Source of the DNA: Bryobacterales bacterium
Lineage (GTDB): Bacteria > Cyanobacteriota > Vampirovibrionia > Obscuribacterales > Obscuribacteraceae
NCBI GenBank assembly: GCA_903970295.1
Contig: CAJCHQ010000470.1
Coordinates: 1-5,785, forward strand
DNA length: 5,785 bases
Reading direction: 5' to 3'
Under the pieces are notes generated by a model. That model worked only from the letters and a program-made list of their open reading frames with translations. It did no database searches and had not been told where the DNA came from. The translations under genes and the position numbers were made by a program. Below are positions 1 through 4,938 of the stretch, one piece after another. How positions within the stretch are numbered: the first letter of the stretch is position 1; each line of letters begins with the position of its first letter.

Positions 1-1
1 A

Positions 2-517
2 ATCGGCTACCTCGATGACGACTATTTCGCCTATCTAGAAGACGTTGATTTCGGCTTGCGGGCCCAAAGCGCTGGCTTCAAATGCTATTACGTACCGACC
101 GCCATCGTTTATCATCTCGGCTGCGGTACTACCGGCAGTGGCTATAATCCGCTTGTCGTCCGACTATCGTCTCAGAATAATATCAACACTATCGTCAAGA
201 ATATTCCGGCACCTTTGTTGATCAAGTTTCTGCCAGAGATTCTTTACTGGCAGCTCTATTATCTGGCTGTTGTCCTTGTGCGCAGCGGTCAAATTTTGGC
301 CTGGCTCGAAGGTGCTTATCGAGCCGCTAAATTGCTGCCGAGAATGCTGGAAAAGCGTCGCCAGATCGAAGCTCAGCGCAAAGTTTCGCTGCGCTACCTG
401 GAGCAGATGATTTTCGAATCGGAAAAAGATTTGAAAGAATCGAAATTGCGCTTGAATCTGCAAGAATCTCCTGACGGTAGACGAGGCGGCCTCGCTTTAT
501 TGACGCGTAGGCGCTAA
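2..517 (+). CDS. Family 2 glycosyltransferase, C-terminal part (5' end outside window)
   Basis: This is the last 171 residues of a GT-A fold family 2 glycosyltransferase of the rhamnosyltransferase/WbbL-like type, which transfers a sugar from a nucleotide donor to a cell-surface polysaccharide or lipid-linked acceptor at the cytoplasmic face of the membrane. The frame is open from base 2 and ends at TAA 515-517. Near the start is the segment DDDYFAYLEDVDFGLRA. Its ED-x-D core (Glu13, Asp14, Asp16 of the visible part) is the acceptor-side/catalytic-base motif of the family. It is followed by AGFKCYYVPTAIVYHLGCGT, the usual region after the motif. Residues about 65-100 are hydrophobic and amphipathic (PAPLLIKFLPEILYWQLYYL), then comes a basic helical tail, both typical of membrane-associated members. 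The nucleotide-binding N-terminus is missing because of the window edge. It converges on the Fur gene. Family is confident; donor and acceptor cannot be told. Confidence 0.9.
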   Translation: MGYLDDDYFAYLEDVDFGLRAQSAGFKCYYVPTAIVYHLGCGTTGSGYNPLVVRLSSQNNINTIVKNIPAPLLIKFLPEILYWQLYYLAVVLVRSGQILAWLEGAYRAAKLLPRMLEKRRQIEAQRKVSLRYLEQMIFESEKDLKESKLRLNLQESPDGRRGGLALLTRRR

Positions 518-552
518 TTGGCTTAGGCTCTAAATGACGCGTTTCGTCGAGG

Positions 553-1185
553 TCAATTGCCGACGTCTTTGACGACCATGGCCAGTGAGCTTTCACATTC
601 GCTCATCGCCTGCTTCATCTTGATCAATGCTGCCTGGGCAGCAGATGCTGCCCGCGGTAACTTTCGTGTTTCGAGTAAATCGATGCCCTGGCGCAGATCA
701 TTCGCTGTTTCTTCGACTAATTCCAGAGCCGTGGTGAGTGAATCGATACTCTGTTGCACGCGATGACCAAAGTCATTGGCGCTGCACTGATTGCAATAAC
801 CGAGAATGTCGAAGCGGCTGGAAGTATGCTCGAAGCCTTTGCGCTCAGCCACGGTCTTGCCGAAACCGCGAATCAGGTCATCGACAAATTCAATCGTCAG
901 ACCGCAACCCAGACATATAAGATGATCGTGATCGTGGTCTTGGTCGGCGGTTTCGTAGCGCAAACCGCGTTCGCCACTGACAGTAGAGACATCGCCATGC
1001 AGTTTCAGCCGATGCAGGGCTCGATAGACTGTGGAGAGACTGATCTCAACGCCCAGGTCTTTTGTGCGCTCGTATACTTCGGGTGCCGTCAAGTGAGTGC
1101 CTTTGGGCAGCCCTTTGACGATGTCGGCGATGATTTGCTGGGTTTCGCCGTAACGGGGGGCGCGGCGGTTCACATTCTCGGACAC
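553..1185 (-). CDS. Fur-family metal-dependent transcriptional regulator with long C-terminal extension
   Basis: A 210-residue Fur/PerR/Zur superfamily repressor, a cytoplasmic dimer that binds DNA in response to a metal or oxidant. Residues about 12-78 form the winged helix, with the recognition region LSTVYRALHRLKLHGDV (50-66). Residues about 80-134 form the dimerisation domain: a His/Asp stretch (H84, H86, H88), then C91-x2-C94, IEF with E99, and C131-x2-C134. The two CxxC pairs are the structural Cys4 zinc site of the family. Two things are odd. The His normally found eight residues before C131 is Ser (S122-S123 here), with a His at 120 instead. Residues 135-210 form a helical tail rich in Ala, Leu and Glu, about 70 residues beyond a usual 140-150-residue Fur. 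The start is GTG with GAGGA seven bases upstream and an in-frame TAA just before, so no longer start is possible. Whether it senses iron, zinc or peroxide cannot be decided. Confidence 0.93.
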   Translation of the reverse strand: MSENVNRRAPRYGETQQIIADIVKGLPKGTHLTAPEVYERTKDLGVEISLSTVYRALHRLKLHGDVSTVSGERGLRYETADQDHDHDHLICLGCGLTIEFVDDLIRGFGKTVAERKGFEHTSSRFDILGYCNQCSANDFGHRVQQSIDSLTTALELVEETANDLRQGIDLLETRKLPRAASAAQAALIKMKQAMSECESSLAMVVKDVGN

Positions 1186-1192
1186 GGGTTAG

Positions 1193-1197
1193 TCCTC
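1193..1197 (-). promoter_or_regulatory. Ribosome binding site of the Fur-family gene
   Basis: GAGGA on the minus strand lies seven bases before the GTG at 1185-1183. It fixes this non-ATG start, because an in-frame TAA lies between it and the start codon. Confidence 0.75.
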
Positions 1198-1411
1198 ATC
1201 AAATTCGTTTGCTTGCGGTTCGTTTGTCAGTCTGTTGAGAATCTTATTGCGAATACTGGCACATTTTTGGCTTTAACGGAAGGGTGTTTTTATCCTTTGT
1301 CGACAATGTTGCTCTCGACCTTAAATCCGAAAGTCTCCACTCTGGACAGTTTGATTGATCGAAGATTGATTGAAAAAGGTTTCGGAACGACTTAAAATTA
1401 GACGCCTGTAG

Positions 1412-1439
1412 TTGACTGGCCCTTGACTCACATAGTAAT
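1412..1439 (+). promoter_or_regulatory. Weak candidate promoter upstream of the peptidase gene
   Basis: TTGACT (1412-1417) resembles a -35 box (5 of 6). Sixteen bases later AGTAAT (1434-1439) matches a -10 box at only 4 of 6. A second TTGACT at 1423 offers an alternative -35 without a convincing partner. The site is about 245 bases before the likely start codon, implying a long leader that contains the 1442-1474 hairpin. Low confidence. Confidence 0.22.
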
Positions 1440-1441
1440 GT

Positions 1442-1474
1442 ATTGCGCATTCGGTAGTGAGAATGCTTCGCAAT
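1442..1474 (+). repeat. Imperfect inverted repeat (11-bp stem with 3-base bulge)
   Basis: ATTGCGCATTC (1442-1452) pairs with GAATG (1461-1465) plus CGCAAT (1469-1474), leaving an 8-base loop and a 3-base bulge (CTT). It could be an RNA hairpin in the leader of the peptidase gene or a protein-binding dyad. No T-tract follows, so it is not an intrinsic terminator. Confidence 0.5.
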
Positions 1475-1684
1475 TAACGGCAAACTCATTGCGCCTCATT
1501 AGCACTATCGAAAATTTTTATTCGCTAATAACATTCAGCTTCCGGGAATTGACGCGACCAAGGTGCGAGGTTCCTCAGTCAAGCTGTTTCAGGGGCTTAA
1601 TCGAGTTCTACCAAGATTGGCGTGGTGGCGGGTAAACTAAAGACCTCATTCTCAATCTTTCGACTTTATCTTGGCCAGGTCAGT

Positions 1685-1774
1685 ATGCTCAAAGGCATAA
1701 TTCTTTTCGTTTTTGCTCTGGTCAACTTTCTTGTCGTCTTACCACGTCCAGTTTGTTCGTCTGAGGTTCATCTA
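1685..1774 (+). other. Signal peptide coding region of the peptidase
   Basis: The first 25-30 codons encode a short basic n-region (MLK), about 16 hydrophobic residues and a polar c-region ending near VCSS before EVHLLD. This is a Sec-type signal peptide, or possibly an uncleaved anchor. The -3 residue before the Cys is Arg, which argues against lipoprotein processing. Confidence 0.75.
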
Positions 1775-3928
1775 TTGGATACCAGCTACTTACGCAATTA
1801 TTCTGAAACCCGAGCCTTCATGCTCGGGCGCCCTGTCAAAGCCAAGCCGACACCTGACGGCAAGGCAGTTCTTTTCTTGCGAGCGAAAGAACGCAGCCCT
1901 CAACAAAGTCTCTATCAATTTGATATAGCCACGGGCAAGGTTACGGAATTGCTCACTCCTGAAGGAGTTTTGCACGGAGCCGTTGAACATCTTTCAGCCA
2001 CCGAGAAAGCTCGCAGAGAAAGACAGCGCATCAGTGTCGGCGGCTTCACTGATTTTCAGGTGGCTGACGACGGCTCTCAGGTTCTTGTCAGTCTTTCCGG
2101 CAAATTATATTTGCTGCATCGTGACAATAATCAAATTAGTGAGCTGGATACAGGTTCACTGGCCGCTACCGATCCTAAATTCGCTCCCGATGGGAAAAAA
2201 GTGTCATTCGTCAGCGGGTACGATCTTTGCGTTGTTGATTTGAGTACGGGCAAGCGCAACCAGGTGACAACCGGTGGCAACGAAAAGCTCACGCACGGCA
2301 TTGCTGAATTCGTCGCGCAGGAAGAGATGGCGCGCTTCACCGGCTATTGGTGGTCTCCCGATTCTCGTTTCATTGCTTATGAAGAAGCCGACGCAAGCCA
2401 GGTCGAGGTCTGGAATCTTTTTGATCCAGGGCATCCGGAGCAAGCTCAAATTCCCTCTTTTTATCCGCGTCCCGGACAGAATAATGTCAAAGTCAGGTTA
2501 GGCGTGATTCCAGCCATGGGTGGCACGACCGTGTGGGTGGGATGGGACAAAAAGACTTATCCTTATTTGGCGGCAGTGACATGGTCGAAGCAATCTCCTT
2601 TAACGATGACTGTGCAAACCCGCGATCAAAAAGAAGTGGTGTTACTCTCTGCCGATCCTACTTCTGGGCGCACCACCACTCTTTTGATCGAGCGTGATCC
2701 GGCTTGGGTCGCTATTCATTCGAATATGCCTTGCTGGCTGGATGATGGCAGCGGCTTTCTCTGGACTACGGAACGAAATGGTGCCCAGGAATTACTATCG
2801 TACGATCGCAAAGGCACATTGCTCAATACTGTGGTTGGTCCTGACCTTGGCTTCATGGATGTCGTCGATGCCGATCCAGCGACCAGTCAGGTTGTTTATC
2901 TGGCTAGCACAGATCCAACTCAATCCAGGCTTTTCAGTGTTTCATTGAAGGGCGGCCCATCTCAAGCGCTCTCTGCCGGCGGTGGCAATCGTGCAGCCTC
3001 CTTTTCTCTCAATCACAAAATCTATGTGCAAAATGCCGCTTCGAGTCAAGCGATGCCGGTTACGACAGTGCATGATCTTTCCGGAAAATTGCTGGGCACA
3101 TTGCCTTCGGTCTCGGCCAATCCCCCTGTCGAGCCAAATATTCAATTTGTGCACACCGACGGCGAACAAAAATTTTACGCTTGTTTGATCCGCCCGCAGG
3201 ATTTCGATGCCAACAAACAGTATCCGGTTCTTGTCGATGTCTATGGGGGACCTGGACACAGCAAAGTAGTCGACAGCATGGGCGCATGGCTGCTCGATCA
3301 ATGGTTGGCCGATCAGGGCTTCATCGTTGTCGCCTTGGATAATCGCGGCACTCCGCGTCGCGATCGAGCCTGGGAGCGGGCCATCTATCTGGGCTTTGGT
3401 TCTGTTCCTCTAGACGATCAAGTGGCTGGCCTCAAGTGGTTAGGGAAGAGCTTTCCTGAATTGGATTTGAATCGTGTCGGCATCACCGGTTGGTCTTTCG
3501 GTGGCTATATGTCGGCACTGGCTGTACTGCGCCGCCCGGATGTATTCAAAGCGGCAGTGGCCGGTGCCCCTGTTGTCGATTGGCTCGATTACGATACTCA
3601 TTACACTGAGCGTTATTTAGGTTTGCCCGAGACCAATCCGCAAGCTTATGCGGATGCTTCTCTGCTCACTTACGCCGATAAGCTCGAGCGCCCATTGCTT
3701 CTGGTGCACGGAACTACTGATGATAACGTCTTTTTTCGGCATTCTCTGAAGTTAGCAAACGCCCTCTTCAGGGCCGGGCGCGATTTTCAATTCTTGCCTC
3801 TGTCGGGCCTCACTCATATGGTGCCGGATCCCATTGTCACGCAAAACTTGTGGTCGAGGATTGCTTCATTTTTTCACAAAAACCTCGGTGCACCCGAATT
3901 GAAGAAATCAGGCGCATTGCTCAAGTAA
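1685..3928 (+). CDS. Secreted dipeptidyl-peptidase IV-type serine peptidase (S9B)
   Basis: A 747-residue exported prolyl-type aminodipeptidase: a family member of this kind removes N-terminal dipeptides, usually with Pro or Ala second. I choose ATG 1685, preceded by AGG five bases upstream, because it gives a compact signal peptide: MLK, a hydrophobic core GIILFVFALVNFLVVL, then PRPVCSS. A GTG at 1622 would add 21 residues. Residues about 60-440 form the DPPIV N-terminal beta-propeller. It holds EFVAQEEMARFTGYWWSPD, whose E213-E214 pair is the double-Glu motif that grips the substrate's free amino group. The alpha/beta-hydrolase domain (about 495-740) has YGGPG (Y520, oxyanion), GWSFGGYMS (nucleophile S604), YTERYLG (Y640, Y644), HGTTDDNV (D679) and H711 in GLTHMV. 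The triad is complete and the length is normal. The Cys near the cleavage site lacks a proper lipobox. It is probably periplasmic or extracellular. Confidence 0.95.
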   Translation: MLKGIILFVFALVNFLVVLPRPVCSSEVHLLDTSYLRNYSETRAFMLGRPVKAKPTPDGKAVLFLRAKERSPQQSLYQFDIATGKVTELLTPEGVLHGAVEHLSATEKARRERQRISVGGFTDFQVADDGSQVLVSLSGKLYLLHRDNNQISELDTGSLAATDPKFAPDGKKVSFVSGYDLCVVDLSTGKRNQVTTGGNEKLTHGIAEFVAQEEMARFTGYWWSPDSRFIAYEEADASQVEVWNLFDPGHPEQAQIPSFYPRPGQNNVKVRLGVIPAMGGTTVWVGWDKKTYPYLAAVTWSKQSPLTMTVQTRDQKEVVLLSADPTSGRTTTLLIERDPAWVAIHSNMPCWLDDGSGFLWTTERNGAQELLSYDRKGTLLNTVVGPDLGFMDVVDADPATSQVVYLASTDPTQSRLFSVSLKGGPSQALSAGGGNRAASFSLNHKIYVQNAASSQAMPVTTVHDLSGKLLGTLPSVSANPPVEPNIQFVHTDGEQKFYACLIRPQDFDANKQYPVLVDVYGGPGHSKVVDSMGAWLLDQWLADQGFIVVALDNRGTPRRDRAWERAIYLGFGSVPLDDQVAGLKWLGKSFPELDLNRVGITGWSFGGYMSALAVLRRPDVFKAAVAGAPVVDWLDYDTHYTERYLGLPETNPQAYADASLLTYADKLERPLLLVHGTTDDNVFFRHSLKLANALFRAGRDFQFLPLSGLTHMVPDPIVTQNLWSRIASFFHKNLGAPELKKSGALLK

Positions 3929-3956
3929 CAGATTCAATGGTAATGCTCACATCCTG

Positions 3957-3962
3957 TATTAT
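3957..3962 (+). promoter_or_regulatory. Candidate -10 element for the GntR-type gene
   Basis: TATTAT matches the -10 consensus at 5 of 6, preceded directly by TG. A poor -35 (TTCAAT, 3933-3938) lies 18 bases upstream. Transcription would begin about 25-30 bases before the GTG start, placing the palindrome at 3985-4006 in the early transcribed region. It suggests the regulator could be expressed apart from the peptidase gene. Confidence 0.3.
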
Positions 3963-3984
3963 TGAGGCAGCCTTTTCCCCAGCA

Positions 3985-4006
3985 GTTATTCACTTGTGAA
4001 GATAAC
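3985..4006. promoter_or_regulatory. Palindrome over the GntR start codon, candidate auto-operator
   Basis: TTCAC-TT-GTGAA (3989-4000) is a perfect 5+5 dyad whose right arm contains the initiating GTG (3996-3998). It extends outward as GTTA (3985-3988) and TAAC (4003-4006), with a two-base offset on the right. GntR-family proteins typically bind short palindromes near their own promoters, so autoregulation is a reasonable inference. As RNA it could also fold over the start codon. Confidence 0.45.
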
Positions 4007-4913
4007 CATCAATAAAGAAAGCACTATACCGATTCGCGATCAGCTGATCGAGCAGGTCGGTTTGCAGATTGCGGCCGGCATACTCAAGCATAAAGAGAAG
4101 TTGCCCAGTATTCGGGCCCTCGCGCAACGTCTGGGAATTCACTATAGTACAGTGACTGCTGCCTACAATCACCTGGCCGAAGTAGGCTTGCTCGATATTC
4201 GGCAGGGCAGTGGTGTGCGGGTCGCCGGACGCTCTAATGCCAATGAAGGCATTCACCGTGATCAAGATCTAGATGCCATGGTCAGCGAATTTTTAGCCAA
4301 AGTGGCTGAGCGGGGATTCTCCCGAGCTCAGCTTTTGACCGCCTATGAAAAGATTGGCAATCAGCCGCCGATCAAGCGCATCCTAGCAGTCGACGGCAAT
4401 GTCGATTTTCATCCGATTCTGGTTTCTGAATTGAAACCGCATTTTAAATTGCCGGTCGAAACTTGTACGATCGAAGAATTGAAAAAGAACAATCATGATG
4501 ATGCCCTGATTATTACCAGTCTCTATCATCTTTTCGCTTTCCAGGAATTTATCGCCGATCCGACTCGGCTCGTTGTTTGCAATATCGAGCCCGGACGCGC
4601 CGAAATCGAGACTGCTACTCAATTGCCTTCCGGTAGTTTGGTTCTGCTTGTATCAGTCAGTGAAACAATGATGCGCATCGCCGGTAAATTGATCTCATCC
4701 AATCGGGGCGAGGAAATTCCGGTGCGCAGTGTCATGCCTTCGGATCAGAAGGAGCTGAACTACATGATGAAGCATGCCAATCTTGTCATTTGCGATACAT
4801 CCAGTGAGCAAGCAGTTTTGCCCATCGCCGGTAAAACGAAAGTGCTCGTCTTTCATCTTTATGCGCCTTCGACAATCGAATTGATTAAAGAACGTATCGA
4901 GAAGTGGGGTTAG
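3996..4913 (+). CDS. GntR-family transcriptional regulator with unidentified C-terminal sensor-like domain
   Basis: A 305-residue cytoplasmic DNA-binding regulator. Residues about 8-78 are a clear GntR winged helix: PIRDQLIEQVGLQIAAGIL, then KLPSIRALAQRLGIHYSTV with the recognition helix, AYNHLAEVGLLDIRQGSG and the wing. The segment about 90-122 (FLAKVAERGFSRAQLLTAY) is a helical linker resembling YtrA-type proteins. Residues about 126-305 match none of the usual GntR effector domains I know (FCD, UTRA, aminotransferase). They show alternating hydrophobic strands and helices (RILAVDG, DALIITSLYHLF, RLVVCNIEPG, GSLVLLVSVSE, ANLVICDTSSE, KVLVFHLY), suggesting a two-lobed alpha/beta fold like a periplasmic-binding or receiver-type sensor. 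GTG 3996 is the only usable start after the in-frame TGA at 3963-3965; no good ribosome site precedes it. It follows the peptidase by 67 bases and nearly abuts the TPR gene, so either may be its target. Confidence 0.9.
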   Translation: MKITINKESTIPIRDQLIEQVGLQIAAGILKHKEKLPSIRALAQRLGIHYSTVTAAYNHLAEVGLLDIRQGSGVRVAGRSNANEGIHRDQDLDAMVSEFLAKVAERGFSRAQLLTAYEKIGNQPPIKRILAVDGNVDFHPILVSELKPHFKLPVETCTIEELKKNNHDDALIITSLYHLFAFQEFIADPTRLVVCNIEPGRAEIETATQLPSGSLVLLVSVSETMMRIAGKLISSNRGEEIPVRSVMPSDQKELNYMMKHANLVICDTSSEQAVLPIAGKTKVLVFHLYAPSTIELIKERIEKWG

Positions 4914-4938
4914 ATTGGCAGCCGTAGTTGTGACTCTG

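Larger units (their letters stand above)
1186..1684. other. Divergent intergenic region with regulatory-looking motifs
   Basis: About 500 bases separate the Fur-family gene (leftward) from the peptidase gene (rightward). Short open frames on both strands here have no recognisable domain, no good ribosome site and low-complexity composition, so I treat it as non-coding. What can be seen: a perfect 10-bp palindrome TTGTCGACAA at 1297-1306; tandem TTGACT hexamers at 1412-1417 and 1423-1428, 11 bases apart; an imperfect hairpin at 1442-1474; the hexamer ATTGCG at 1246, 1442 and 1488, and inverted at 1469-1474; and TGAGAAT at 1236 and 1458, with a related ATTAGCA at 1498, which resemble Fur-box half-sites. 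No strong sigma-70 promoter is evident for either gene. Confidence 0.6.

Noticed and set aside
482..501. Intrinsic terminator at the end of the glycosyltransferase gene
   Set aside because: The stem is only 5 bp with a 3-base loop, lies inside the coding sequence, and the following CTTTATT is not a convincing U-tract.
754..1395. A 213-codon open frame on the plus strand opposite the Fur-family gene
   Set aside because: It is the antisense shadow of a well-supported Fur gene with conserved Cys, His and helix-turn-helix motifs; its own translation shows no domain and no ribosome site.
1244..1635. Small open frames in the divergent intergenic region (minus 1244-1489, plus 1423-1635)
   Set aside because: They have no recognisable domain and unconvincing composition, and I found no good ribosome site; the longer one would cross the candidate regulatory motifs.
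1763..1771. Lipoprotein lipobox at the Cys after the peptidase signal sequence
   Set aside because: The residues before the Cys are Arg-Pro-Val rather than Leu-Ala/Ser-Gly/Ala, so lipid attachment is unlikely.
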